Below, piece by piece: positions 34,390-43,291 of a DNA stretch of 64,000 bases. The position numbers and the translations under genes were made by a program. Within the stretch, counting starts at the first letter, position 1. Every line of letters begins with the position of its first letter. The stretch is from Motilibacter aurantiacus (lineage in GTDB: Bacteria; Actinomycetota; Actinomycetes; Motilibacterales; Motilibacteraceae): contig NZ_JAANNO010000007.1 of the NCBI RefSeq assembly GCF_011250645.1, forward strand, positions 187,052 to 251,051, written 5' to 3'. The notes beneath the pieces are model-generated. The model saw only the letters and a program-made list of their open reading frames with translations. It did no database searches and had not been told where the DNA came from.

Positions 34390-34775
34390 GTGTTGGGCAC
34401 CGCTGACGCCGTCGCGTGCCGCTACGACCGGCAGGAGGCGGCGCGCTTGGCCCGCTCCGGCTGCTGGCAGCGCGTCTGGCGCGGCGCCTACTGCAGCCAG
34501 GAGGCCTTGGCGGCCGCCAGGACTCCCGAAGCCAGGCACCGGCTGGTCGTGGCGGGCGCGCTCCTGCTGGCGCCGACCGGCTGTGCGAGCCACACCGACC
34601 CGGCCGTGCTCCAGACCGCACAGCCGCCGATGTGCTCCTCGCTGAGAAGCAGCGCGAGCAGGACCTCGAGAACGCGGGCTACCAGGTCGTACGCCTCACG
34701 TGGGCGGACCTGCAGAGCCCCGCTCGCGTGCGAGCCAAGGCCGAGGCCGCGATGCGGCGAGCGTCCGCCACATGA
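34390..34775 (+). pseudogene. Remnant of AbiEi-type/DUF559 protein
   Basis: One frame encodes an N-terminal AbiEi-like helix-turn-helix (about 34393-34610: YDRQEAARLARSGCWQRVWRGAY ... EARHRLVVAGALLL). A different frame, from about 34633 to the TGA at 34773, encodes the C-terminal part of the DUF559 nuclease-like fold (VLLAEKQREQDLENAGYQVV ... LTWADL). Intact actinobacterial genes of this type join both parts over about 300 residues; here roughly half the middle is missing and the frame is shifted, so an internal deletion made it a pseudogene. Confidence 0.7.
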
Positions 34776-34815
34776 GTCGCGCCTCCTACCCGTCAGACCG
34801 GGTAGGAGGCGCGAC
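34776..34815. terminator. Bidirectional terminator
   Basis: GTCGCGCCTCCTACCCG (34776-34792) and its exact reverse complement (34799-34815) form a 17-bp stem with a six-base loop between the pseudogene and the convergent GH2 gene. Confidence 0.9.
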
Positions 34816-34837
34816 CGCTGCGTGGGACGGGGTGGCG

Positions 34838-37800
34838 CTATTCCTCCAGCGCCTCGTCGATCAGGGGCAGCAGGACCGCCTTCGCGGCCGCGCTGACCTT
34901 GTTCGGCTTGGCGTCGGCGACCGCCGCCCGCAGCTCGTCCAGCTGTCCGCCGGCGAGCAGGGCCTGCAGGTCGCGCGCGGTGCTGGCCGCGACCTGCCCG
35001 CTGCGGGCCAGGGTGCCCAGCTCGCGGCGGACGGACTGCTCGGCCGTACGCGTCGGCAGCAGCTGGTCGACCAGCCCGAGCAGCTGCGTGCGCGCCGCGT
35101 CGCCGATCTTGCTGCCCGCCGCGGTGTCCAGCCAGGCCTGGATCTCCCGGGCCGAGGCCCGCATGCCGGCGAGGTCGCCGGCAGCGTAGTCCGCCGACGC
35201 CTCGGTGAGCAGGCCGCGCAGGTCGCGGGCCGCGCTCGCCGGCAGGCTGCCGGCCAGGGAGTCGAACGCGGCGCTCACGTCGGCGATGCGGACGACGGCC
35301 GGCTCGGCCGCGGCGAGCGAGGCGATCTCCGCGTCGGAGAGGGCCCGGTCGTACACGTGGACCGCGTCGATGGCACCGGGGAAGAAGTCGACGGGGGCGC
35401 CGTTGTACTTGCCCCGGCCGATCACCAGGTTGCCCGGGTCGTCGGCACCGCCGCAGACCGACGCCGTGCCGGCCAGGGTGCCGTCGACGTAGATCCGCAG
35501 CTCCCCGGCGCTCACGTCCCGGACGCCGGTGAGGTGGTACCAACGGCCGACCTGCGGCTCGCCGAGGCCCTGCGCCAGGGCGCGGACCCCCGGGTAGCTG
35601 AAGGCCCAGCGCCGGTTCTCCCCCGAGTACTGCAGGAAGAAGTCGCTGTTGGTGTTGCCGTCCTGGCTGACCACCGTGGCGAAGCCGCCCAGGCGGTCGA
35701 TCTTCGCCCACGCCGACACCGTGTAGTTGCCGGTCGTGTCGACCGCCTGCGCGCCCGTGTCGACGGACTGGCTCGTCCCGTTGAACTGGAGCGCGTTCCC
35801 GGACCTGCCGGTCACCCACGTCGGGCCGTTGACCAGCGTGCCGTCGTGCCCGCCGCCGCTGACGTCCTCGGTGACGGTGCCGCGGCCCTCGTCCAGCGGC
35901 CAGGCCCCGACACCCACCAGCCCGGGCTTGCCCGGCGGCAGCACGACCTGGCCGGTGCTCTCGCCCGCGGCGATGATCTGCTCGTTGATCGCGCGGACCT
36001 GCGCCGGGTCGACCTTCTCCTCACGCCGGTCGTACGTCCAGAGCCCGTTGAGCTCCGTCTCGACGTCGGTGATCTGGGTGTAGACCGAGCCGGAGAGGCC
36101 GCAGCTCGCGGCGTCGATGAGCGGGCGCTCGTTGTTGACGTACGCCCGGGTGAGGTCCGCCTTCGTCTGCAGGTCCGGGCCGTAGTTGTTCAGCGACCCG
36201 CCCGGCCAGGTGTGGCCCGGGATGACGAGGCCCATGCCCCCGTGCTCGCCGTCGATGGCGGCGCGGTTCGCGTCCGGTGCCGGGAAGGCGGGGCCGTTGT
36301 CGCGGTACTCGTGCCAGTCGAGGATGTCGCCCCGGCCCGAGTCGCCCTTGGAGTTGCAGCAGTTGACGCCCGAATGGGCGTTCACCAGTCGCGTCGGGTC
36401 CTGGACCTTGACCGAGTCGGCGATCTGCCCGGTCGCGGTGCGGTCCCACTCGCCCCAGCCCTCGTTCATGATGACCCAGCCGATGACCGAGGTGATGCTG
36501 TCGTGCTCGTCGACGACCTCGCGCAGCTGGTCGAGGTACGCCTGCCGGTACGCGGGCGGGGTACCGGCGGGACCGGAGCCGGTGGACGGCATGTCCTGCC
36601 AGACCATGAGGCCGAGCCGGTCGGCCCAGTAGTACCAGCGAGCGGGCTCGGTCTTGATGTGCTTGCGGACCGTGTTGAAGCCCATCTCCTTGTGCTGCAC
36701 CAGGTCGAAGGCGAGCGCCTCGTCGGTCGGCGCGGTCAGGATGCCGTCGGGCCAGTAGCCCTGGTCCAGCGTCGAGAGCAGGAACGTCGGCTTGCCGTTG
36801 AGGACGATGCGCTGCTTGCCGTTGATGGCCTTGAGCCCGATCGAGCGCATGCCCTGGTAGCTGCCGACCGTGTCGGTGGAGGTGCCGTCCTTCAGGGTGA
36901 CCTGCAGGTCGTAGAGGAACGGGTCGTCCGGCGTCCAGAGGTGCGGGTCGGCGACGGGCACCGTGACCGCGGCGTTGGCCGCGCCCGTCGCGCGGGCGAC
37001 CTCCTTGCCGCCGGCGGACACGACGACCTCGACGGTGGCGTTCGCCGAGGCGGAAGCGGAGTTCGCGTTGACCGTGAAGGCCGAGCCGGCGAGGTCGGCC
37101 GTGATGTCCAGCTCGTCGATGGCCGCCGCGGCGACCGGCTCGATCCAGACCGTCTGCCAGATGCCCGAGGCCGGCGTGTAGAAGATGCCGCTCGGGTTGG
37201 CCCGCTGCTTGCCGAGGACCTGGTCGGCGTTGGTCGTGTCGACGACGCCGACGATGATCTCCTGCGGCCCCGTTCCGGAGACCGCGTTCGTGACGTCCGC
37301 GCTGAACGCGTCGAAGCCGCCGGTGTGGGTCGCGACCTGCGTGCCGTTGACCCAGACCGTGGCCTGGTAGTCCACCGCGCCGAAGTTCAGCATCAGGCGC
37401 TGACCGCTCCCGACGTCCCAGCCCGCCGGCACGGTGAACGTACGCCGGTAGAACATGCGGTCCTCGTGGCGCTGGATGCCCGACAGCTTGGACTCGATCG
37501 GGTACGGCACCAGGACCCGCTCGCCGAGCGTCTGCCCGGTGGGCGGCGTCGCGACCGAGTTGGTGGCCGCGAACTCCCAGGTGCCGTTGAGGCTCTGCCA
37601 CCGCTCACGGGTCAGCTGGGGACGCGGGTAGTCCGGCAGCGCGTTGTCCGGGCCGACCTCCGCCGCCCAGGGGGTGTCGAGCGTGTAGGTGGAGCCGTTG
37701 ACCGCGGGGACGGAGAACTCCGGCAGCGTCTTCTCGCTGGTCGCGAGGCCGCCGGTGCCCGTGTAGCGGACGCGGACGAGCGAACCGCGCTGCACCCTGT

Positions 37801-38566
37801 CGTCCAGGGTGATCTGCAGGCGGGAGGCGTCGGCGGGATCGAGCGCCACGCCGGTGATCGGGAAGGCGATGCCGTCGACCTCGACCCGGAGGCTCGAGGC
37901 GAGGCCTGCCGGCAGCGGGGCGACGAACGACGCGACGCTGTCGAGCGTCACGCGGGCGCCGTCGGCCGAGACCGAGGCGTCGCCGGAGTACGCGGGCTCG
38001 TAGCCGGCGGGCAGGAAGAACGCGCTCGCGGGGACCGGCTGCATCGGCTGCGAGGGGCTCGACCAGGACAGGTGCAGGTTCGAGCCGCCGTAGTTCTCGA
38101 AGTACTCGACCTTGAAGTCGTAGAGGCGGCCGGCCTCGAGCGCGATGGGCTGGCTGGTCTGCCGGACGTCCCAGTCGTCGACCCAGTGGTCGATCACGAG
38201 CTTGCCGTCCACCCAGAGGCGGAAGCCGTTGTCCCCGATCATCGAGAACGTGTAGGCCTCGGAGAAGCTCGGCCGGATCCGACCGGTCCAGCGCACCGAC
38301 GCCTCGTCGCTGCGGCCGGTGGCCGCCTGCAGGACGCCCTCGAGCGTGGAGAAGCTCAGGCTCGGGTCGACCTGGGTGGAGCGGTACTCCCGGAAGTCGC
38401 CGATCCCGGGGCCGCTGGAGCGGTAGTAGTCGCCCTTGAGGCCAGGCAGCTCGTCCGCCGCACTGGCCGTCGGGGGACTGACGAGGAAGGCCGAGAGCAA
38501 CGTGGCCAGGGCGACGACGACGCCCCCGGCGCGTGCCGGCCGAGTGAGACGGGGCTTGTGAGTCAA
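34838..38566 (-). CDS. Secreted multidomain GH2 beta-glycosidase
   Basis: A 1242-residue exported enzyme. After a signal peptide (to about 37) come a PA14 domain (about 40-175), a linker, GH2 sugar-binding and Ig-like domains (about 290-580), and the TIM barrel (about 580-860) with acid/base Glu702 in MNEGWGEW and nucleophile Glu774 in GEHGGMG. A LamG domain (about 885-1085) and a helical FIMAH/FIVAR-like tail complete it. It should hydrolyse beta-galactosides, glucuronides or related links in extracellular glycans; the specificity is not readable. The TTG at 38566 has GGAGG eight bases upstream (a CTG is also possible); longer frames pass through the promoter region. Confidence 0.9.
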   Translation of the reverse strand: MTHKPRLTRPARAGGVVVALATLLSAFLVSPPTASAADELPGLKGDYYRSSGPGIGDFREYRSTQVDPSLSFSTLEGVLQAATGRSDEASVRWTGRIRPSFSEAYTFSMIGDNGFRLWVDGKLVIDHWVDDWDVRQTSQPIALEAGRLYDFKVEYFENYGGSNLHLSWSSPSQPMQPVPASAFFLPAGYEPAYSGDASVSADGARVTLDSVASFVAPLPAGLASSLRVEVDGIAFPITGVALDPADASRLQITLDDRVQRGSLVRVRYTGTGGLATSEKTLPEFSVPAVNGSTYTLDTPWAAEVGPDNALPDYPRPQLTRERWQSLNGTWEFAATNSVATPPTGQTLGERVLVPYPIESKLSGIQRHEDRMFYRRTFTVPAGWDVGSGQRLMLNFGAVDYQATVWVNGTQVATHTGGFDAFSADVTNAVSGTGPQEIIVGVVDTTNADQVLGKQRANPSGIFYTPASGIWQTVWIEPVAAAAIDELDITADLAGSAFTVNANSASASANATVEVVVSAGGKEVARATGAANAAVTVPVADPHLWTPDDPFLYDLQVTLKDGTSTDTVGSYQGMRSIGLKAINGKQRIVLNGKPTFLLSTLDQGYWPDGILTAPTDEALAFDLVQHKEMGFNTVRKHIKTEPARWYYWADRLGLMVWQDMPSTGSGPAGTPPAYRQAYLDQLREVVDEHDSITSVIGWVIMNEGWGEWDRTATGQIADSVKVQDPTRLVNAHSGVNCCNSKGDSGRGDILDWHEYRDNGPAFPAPDANRAAIDGEHGGMGLVIPGHTWPGGSLNNYGPDLQTKADLTRAYVNNERPLIDAASCGLSGSVYTQITDVETELNGLWTYDRREEKVDPAQVRAINEQIIAAGESTGQVVLPPGKPGLVGVGAWPLDEGRGTVTEDVSGGGHDGTLVNGPTWVTGRSGNALQFNGTSQSVDTGAQAVDTTGNYTVSAWAKIDRLGGFATVVSQDGNTNSDFFLQYSGENRRWAFSYPGVRALAQGLGEPQVGRWYHLTGVRDVSAGELRIYVDGTLAGTASVCGGADDPGNLVIGRGKYNGAPVDFFPGAIDAVHVYDRALSDAEIASLAAAEPAVVRIADVSAAFDSLAGSLPASAARDLRGLLTEASADYAAGDLAGMRASAREIQAWLDTAAGSKIGDAARTQLLGLVDQLLPTRTAEQSVRRELGTLARSGQVAASTARDLQALLAGGQLDELRAAVADAKPNKVSAAAKAVLLPLIDEALEE

Positions 38567-38627
38567 CAGAGCGGCCTCCTTGCCGTCCGAAGATCCTGTG
38601 CGGTTCCGGTGAGTTCCGTTCAGGAAG

Positions 38628-38650
38628 GTTGACGTTCGGGCGAAGTCAAC
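38628..38650 (-). promoter_or_regulatory. Candidate operator upstream of GH2 gene
   Basis: GTTGAC (38628-38633) and GTCAAC (38645-38650) are inverted, and the inner bases TTCG/CGAA extend the symmetry with one extra base. It lies about 60 bases before the GH2 start, fitting a regulator site. The rest of 38567-38844 shows no gene. Confidence 0.4.
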
Positions 38651-38844
38651 CCGTCTCAACACAGGGCGTCAATGGGCAGAGGGGGACCAATGTGAGCGTG
38701 AACGGCGGGGCCGCGCCCGGCACCGGAGGCGGTGGGACCGACATGCGCAGCGGCTCGGCCGCTCGTGCGCCACGTCCCGAGATGCACTGCGGGAGCGTCG
38801 CCACGTGGGACCCGGAGCCGGCGCGGACGCCCCAGGGCAGCAGA

Positions 38845-38874
38845 ACGGGCAGTGAGCCGCAGCTCACTGCCCGT
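38845..38874 (-). terminator. Terminator of tRNA-Leu
   Basis: ACGGGCAGTGAGC (38845-38857) and its exact reverse complement (38862-38874) form a 13-bp stem with a four-base loop, 15 bases after the tRNA; TTCTGCTG follows in the minus direction. Confidence 0.8.
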
Positions 38875-38889
38875 CGTGTGCAGCAGATG

Positions 38890-38972
38890 TGCGCGAGGGG
38901 GGACTTGAACCCCCACACCCTTTCGGGCACTGGCACCTGAAGCCAGCGCGTCTGCCATTCCGCCACTCGCGC
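38890..38972 (-). tRNA. tRNA-Leu (CAG)
   Basis: On the minus strand a GCGCGAG / CTCGCGC acceptor stem, anticodon arm CTGGCTTCAGGTGCCAG with anticodon CAG, a long variable arm as in class II tRNAs (GTGCCCGAAAGGGTGT region) and the T-arm GTTCAAGTC are all present. CCA is not encoded. A tRNA-Leu next to fhaA is conserved near oriC in actinobacteria. Confidence 0.95.
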
Positions 38973-39041
38973 ATGCGCACGTCCCGGAGGCCGTGTGCGT
39001 TGCCCAGGGTAGCAGCCGACGGGTACCCGCTCCGACGGCGA

Positions 39042-39047
39042 TACGAT
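39042..39047 (+). promoter_or_regulatory. Possible -10 box for the fhaA operon
   Basis: TACGAT fits the actinobacterial TAnnnT -10 consensus; no good -35 is seen. Transcription would begin about 70 bases before fhaA and run through the fha-pstP-rodA-pbpA-pkn genes. Confidence 0.3.
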
Positions 39048-39125
39048 CGGGAGCCCGATGGGGTGGGCAGGCTGGAAGGCGGGCACAGGCGGGCAGCAGC
39101 CACGAGACGACAGAGGAGGTGCGGC

Positions 39126-39986
39126 GTGGGCGTACTGCAGCGGTTCGAGCGCCGTATCGAGACCTTCGTCAACGGCGCGTTCGCACGCGCGTTCAAGAGC
39201 GAGGTGCAGCCGGTCGAGATCGCCGCTGCGCTGCAGCGTGAGACCGACGACAAGGCGCAGATCGTGTCGCGCACGCACACCATGACGCCGAACGAGTTCG
39301 TCGTGGAGCTGAGCAGGCGCGACAGCGACCGGCTCTCGCCGTACTCCGAGCCGCTCGGCGCCGAGCTGGCCGACATGGTCCGCGAGCACGCCGAGGCCCA
39401 GCGCTACACGCCGGTCGGCCCGATCCGGGTCTCCTTCGAGCAGCACGACGACCTCGACACCGGCATGTTCCGGGTGCGCAGCACCGTCCGCCCGGCCACG
39501 CCCGGCGCCGCCCGGCCGGCGGCACGGCCCGCTCCCGCCCCGCAGGCGTCCCCGTCGCCCCGCCTCGCTCCGGCCCATCCGGCGTACCCACCGCCGGCGG
39601 CGCGGCCCGCCGCGCCCACCCCGTACCTGCAGGTCGGCGAGGAGCGGCACCTGCTCGACCGCCCCGTGACCGTCCTCGGCCGCGGCTCCGACGTGGACGT
39701 ACGCATCGAGGACCCCGGGGTCTCGCGCCGGCACGCGCAGATCCAGGTGGCGGGCGGACGCGCCCGGCTCGTCGACCTCGGCTCCACCAACGGCACGCTC
39801 GTGCACGGCCAGCGTGTCCGCGACCTCGACCTGCAGGACGGCGACGAGATGGTGCTCGGGCGGACGACGGTCGTCTTCCGGGTCGGCCCGCCGCCGGCGG
39901 GCCGGCAGGGCTACGACGACCGGGGCTATGACGACCGGGGCTACGACGACCGGGGCTACGACGACGTCATCCCTGGGCTCCGGTGA
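39126..39986 (+). CDS. fhaA: FHA domain protein FhaA (DUF3662-FHA)
   Basis: A 286-residue cytoplasmic protein. Residues about 1-115 form the DUF3662 domain (GVLQRFERRIETFVNGAFARAF). A Pro/Ala linker follows. The FHA domain (about 175-260) keeps GRGSDVDVRIEDPGVSRRHAQI and GSTNGT, which bind phosphothreonine. The tail carries RGYDD repeats. FhaA binds phosphorylated partners of the PknA/PknB system and influences peptidoglycan synthesis. GTG 39126 has GAGGAGGTG upstream. It is the first gene of the conserved fhaA-fhaB-pstP-rodA-pbpA-pknA-pknB cluster. Confidence 0.95.
   Translation: MGVLQRFERRIETFVNGAFARAFKSEVQPVEIAAALQRETDDKAQIVSRTHTMTPNEFVVELSRRDSDRLSPYSEPLGAELADMVREHAEAQRYTPVGPIRVSFEQHDDLDTGMFRVRSTVRPATPGAARPAARPAPAPQASPSPRLAPAHPAYPPPAARPAAPTPYLQVGEERHLLDRPVTVLGRGSDVDVRIEDPGVSRRHAQIQVAGGRARLVDLGSTNGTLVHGQRVRDLDLQDGDEMVLGRTTVVFRVGPPPAGRQGYDDRGYDDRGYDDRGYDDVIPGLR
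39911..39966 (+). repeat. 15-bp tandem repeat encoding YDDRG units
   Basis: Units of CTACGACGACCGGGG (three, one with a C-to-T change, plus a partial fourth) encode repeated Tyr-Asp-Asp-Arg-Gly at the end of FhaA. The copy number could vary between strains by slippage. Confidence 0.85.
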
Positions 39987-39987
39987 C

Positions 39988-40494
39988 ATGGGGGAGCTGT
40001 CGGGACTGACCCTCGGGGTCATCAAGCTGGGCTTTCTCGCGGTGCTGTGGGTGTTCGTGCTCACGACGGTCACCGTGATGCGCTCCGACCTGTTCGGCAC
40101 GCGGCTCGGCCAGCGCCTGCCCCGCGGGGCCAAGGGGTCGGCCAAGGGCGCCGCGCGGGTGGCCGCAGCCACGCCGAAGCGGGCGTCGCGCCCCCGCCGC
40201 GGCGAGCCGGGCACGCTCGTGGTCACGCAGGGGGCGCTCGCCGGCACCACGGTGCAGCTGGGCGGCACCCCGGTGACGGTCGGCCGCGCGTCCGACAACA
40301 CGATCGTGCTCGAGGACGACTACGCCTCCGGCCACCACGCGCGCTTCTTCGGCCAGGACGGCCAGTGGTACGTCGAGGACCTCGGCTCGACCAACGGCAC
40401 CTACGTCGAGCGCGAGAAGGTCAACGGGCCGACCGCCGTCCGCATCGGCACGCCGGTCCGCGTCGGCCGCACCGTCCTCGAGCTGCGGAAGTAG
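39988..40494 (+). CDS. fhaB: FHA domain protein FhaB (FipA-like)
   Basis: A 168-residue protein with one N-terminal transmembrane helix (about 8-30, VIKLGFLAVLWVFVLTTVTV), a basic linker and a C-terminal FHA domain (about 80-165) with GRASDNTIVLEDDYASGHHARF and GSTNGT. In mycobacteria FhaB/FipA is phosphorylated by PknA and stabilises the divisome with FtsZ and FtsQ under stress. ATG 39988 begins one base after the fhaA stop, so translation is probably coupled; no separate ribosome binding site is obvious. Confidence 0.95.
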   Translation: MGELSGLTLGVIKLGFLAVLWVFVLTTVTVMRSDLFGTRLGQRLPRGAKGSAKGAARVAAATPKRASRPRRGEPGTLVVTQGALAGTTVQLGGTPVTVGRASDNTIVLEDDYASGHHARFFGQDGQWYVEDLGSTNGTYVEREKVNGPTAVRIGTPVRVGRTVLELRK

Positions 40495-40499
40495 CGCCG

Positions 40500-41900
40500 A
40501 TGGCCACCGCACTGCGTTTCGCCGCCCGCTCCAACGTGGGCCTGCTCCGGCAGGGCAACGAGGACTCCGGCTACGCCGGCCCCCGGCTGCTCGTCGTCGC
40601 GGACGGCATGGGAGGGCACGTCGCCGGCGAGGTGGCCAGCTCGGTCGCCGTCGCGACGATGGCATCGCTGGACGAGGACTCCCCGGGCCCGGACCTGCTC
40701 GGGCGGCTGCGCGCGGCGGTCGAGGGAGCGAACGAGCAGCTCCGGCTGATGGTCGGCGGCGACCCCCACCTGGAGGGGATGGGGACGACGCTCACCGCCG
40801 TGCTGCGCAGCGGCTCCCGGCTGGGCATCGTGCACGTCGGGGACTCGCGGGCGTACCTCCTGCGCGACGGCCGGCTCGAGCAGATCACGCACGACCACAC
40901 GTTCGTGCAGACGCTCGTCGACGAGGGGCGCATCACCCGCGAGGAGGCCGACCACCACCCGCAGCGGTCCCTGATCACCCGCGCGCTGGACGGCCGGGGC
41001 GACGTCGAGCCGGACCTGTCGGTGCGCGAGGCCCGGCCGGGCGACCGCTACCTGCTCTGCAGCGACGGGCTCTCCTCGGTCGTCAGCGAGGACACCATCC
41101 GGGACACGCTGGCCGGCCTGCCGGACCCCGAGCGCGCCTGCGACGCACTGGTCGACTACGCGTTGCGCGGCGGCGGCCCGGACAACATCACCGTGGTGCT
41201 GGCCGACGTCGTCGACACCGGCGCCTCCCCGTCGCAGGTGCCGCACGTCGTGGGCGCGGTGGCCGACGGCCGGGGCGACCACCCAGCGCTTCCCGTGCAG
41301 CAGCGGCCCGCCTCGGCCGCCCAGCGCGCCGCGGCGCTCTCCGCGCGGCCGACCCCGGCGGAGGACGACGTCGACGACGGCCCGGCCCCCGAGCCGCGGG
41401 CGCCGCGCTGGCCGCTGATCACCCTGCTCGTCCTCATCGTGCTCGCGGCCGTCGGGGCCGCGACCGGCGGGTGGGTCTGGTCGCAGCAGCAGTACTACGT
41501 CGGCGCCGACGGGGCCAACGTCGCGATCTACCGCGGCCTGCCCCAGGAGCTGGCCGGGATCAACCTGTCCTCGGTCGAGCGTCGGGAGGACGTGGTCCTC
41601 ACCGCCCTGTCGCCGTACAGCCGCCAGCAGGTCGAGGCGGGGATCTCCGCCGACGACCTCGCCGACGCCGAGCGCACGATCGACCAGCTGCGCCAGGAGG
41701 CGGCCGAGTGCTCGGCGGTCCTCGCCCCGGCCACCTGCCGCGCCACCGACCCGTTCAGCGAGCTGCCGGTTCCCGACCCCACACCGGCCCGGTCCGCGTC
41801 GCCCGCCTCCACCCCGCAGGCCACTCCCACCCCCGGGCGCACCACGCGCACCACGCCGAGCGCGGCCAGGGCCGTGGCCGGCCCGGAGGCCGGACGGTGA
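40500..41900 (+). CDS. pstP: PP2C-family Ser/Thr protein phosphatase PstP
   Basis: A 466-residue membrane phosphatase. The PP2C domain (about 1-240) has metal motifs NEDS, ADGMGGH, GDSRAYL, SDGLSS and GPDNITVVL. A linker, one transmembrane helix (about 303-325, PLITLLVLIVLAAVGAATGG) and an outside domain of about 140 residues follow. It removes phosphate from PknA, PknB and their targets, and so balances the kinases in this operon. The ATG lies six bases after the fhaB stop and its own stop overlaps the rodA start by four bases (GTGA). Confidence 0.95.
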   Translation: MATALRFAARSNVGLLRQGNEDSGYAGPRLLVVADGMGGHVAGEVASSVAVATMASLDEDSPGPDLLGRLRAAVEGANEQLRLMVGGDPHLEGMGTTLTAVLRSGSRLGIVHVGDSRAYLLRDGRLEQITHDHTFVQTLVDEGRITREEADHHPQRSLITRALDGRGDVEPDLSVREARPGDRYLLCSDGLSSVVSEDTIRDTLAGLPDPERACDALVDYALRGGGPDNITVVLADVVDTGASPSQVPHVVGAVADGRGDHPALPVQQRPASAAQRAAALSARPTPAEDDVDDGPAPEPRAPRWPLITLLVLIVLAAVGAATGGWVWSQQQYYVGADGANVAIYRGLPQELAGINLSSVERREDVVLTALSPYSRQQVEAGISADDLADAERTIDQLRQEAAECSAVLAPATCRATDPFSELPVPDPTPARSASPASTPQATPTPGRTTRTTPSAARAVAGPEAGR

Positions 41901-43291
41901 GCGCGACCACCCTGACCCCCCAGGCGACCCCCAGCCGGCGCGGCGCAGAGCTGCTGCTGCTCGTCCTCGGCGGGGTCGTGTTCATGGGCGCCTACGCAGC
42001 GGTCGGGCTGTCGATGTACGGCGAGCTGCCCGCCAACCTCTCGACGTACGGCGCCTTCCTGGCCGTGCTGCTGCTGGGGGCTCACCTGGTCGTGCGGCGG
42101 TTCGCGCCGTACGCCGACCCCGTCCTGCTGCCGGCCGTCGGCATGCTCAACGGGCTGGGCCTTGCGCTCATCCACCGGCTGGACCTCGCCGACGTCGACC
42201 GCACCGAGCAGGCGCGCGGCGCGCTGCCCTCCGGGGACGCCCTCTCCCAGCTCACCTGGATGGCCGTCGGCGTCGTGCTCTTCGCCCTCGTGCTGATCTT
42301 CGTGCGCGACCACCGGGTGCTGCAGCGCTACACCTACACGGCCATGGTCGTCGGCATCGGCCTGCTGTTGCTGCCGCTCGTGCCGGGGCTGGGAGTCGAG
42401 ATCCGCGGTGCACGCATCTGGATTCGCGCACTCGGCTTCTCCTTCCAGCCGGGCGAGCTGGCCAAGCTCGTGCTGATGGTCTTCTTCGCCGGCTACCTCG
42501 TGGTCAAGCGCGACGTGCTCGCGCTCGCCAGCCGGCGCGTCCTCGGCATCGACCTCCCGCGGGGCCGCGACCTGGGCCCGCTGATCGTCGTCTTCGGCGC
42601 GAGCCTCGCCATCCTGGTCTTCGAGAAGGACCTCGGCACCTCGGTGCTGTTCTTCGGCTCCTTCGTCATGCTGCTGTACGTCGCCACCCAGCGCCGTTCC
42701 TGGCTGCTGCTCGGCGCGCTCCTCGTGCTGGTCGGCGGATGGGCGGCGTACGAGGCGTTCGGCCACGTGCAGATCCGGGTCAACACCTGGCTGCACCCCT
42801 TCGACTACGAGGACTCCGGCTACCAGCTGCAGCAGGCGATGTTCGGCCTCGCCGCCGGCGGCATCCTCGGCACGGGGCTGGGCCAGGGCCGCCCCGACCT
42901 CGTCCCGGTGGCCAAGAGCGACTTCATCGTCGCGGCCCTGGGCGAGGAGCTCGGCCTCACCGGGCTGATGGCCGTGCTGCTGCTCTACGGCATCGTCGTG
43001 GAGCGCGGGCTCCGGACCGCGATCGCCTCGCGCGACGCCTTCGGCAAGCTGCTCGCCGCCGGCCTCTCCTTCATCCTGGCCATCCAGGTGTTCGTCGTCG
43101 TGGGCGGCGTGACGCGGCTGATCCCGCTCACCGGCCTCACGACCCCCTTCCTGTCCTACGGAGGCTCGTCGCTGGTGGTGAACTGGGCGATCATCGCGCT
43201 GCTGCTACGGATGAGCGACGCCGCGCGCCGCCCCGCCCCGCCGCCCAGCCGGGCCACTCCGACCGCAGCCCAGGCGGTGGCCCGCCCGTGA
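41897..43291 (+). CDS. rodA: FtsW/RodA/SpoVE family peptidoglycan polymerase
   Basis: A 464-residue polytopic SEDS protein with about ten to twelve helices. It has the conserved ARIWIRALGFSFQPGELAKL stretch, the catalytic-region Asp in EKDLGTS, the FQPGE motif and the PFLSYGGSSL loop. It polymerises lipid II into glycan strands together with a class B PBP, here the next gene. GTG 41897 overlaps the pstP stop (GTGA) and has GGAGG seven bases upstream. By position it is RodA, not FtsW of the dcw cluster. Confidence 0.95.
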   Translation: MSATTLTPQATPSRRGAELLLLVLGGVVFMGAYAAVGLSMYGELPANLSTYGAFLAVLLLGAHLVVRRFAPYADPVLLPAVGMLNGLGLALIHRLDLADVDRTEQARGALPSGDALSQLTWMAVGVVLFALVLIFVRDHRVLQRYTYTAMVVGIGLLLLPLVPGLGVEIRGARIWIRALGFSFQPGELAKLVLMVFFAGYLVVKRDVLALASRRVLGIDLPRGRDLGPLIVVFGASLAILVFEKDLGTSVLFFGSFVMLLYVATQRRSWLLLGALLVLVGGWAAYEAFGHVQIRVNTWLHPFDYEDSGYQLQQAMFGLAAGGILGTGLGQGRPDLVPVAKSDFIVAALGEELGLTGLMAVLLLYGIVVERGLRTAIASRDAFGKLLAAGLSFILAIQVFVVVGGVTRLIPLTGLTTPFLSYGGSSLVVNWAIIALLLRMSDAARRPAPPPSRATPTAAQAVARP

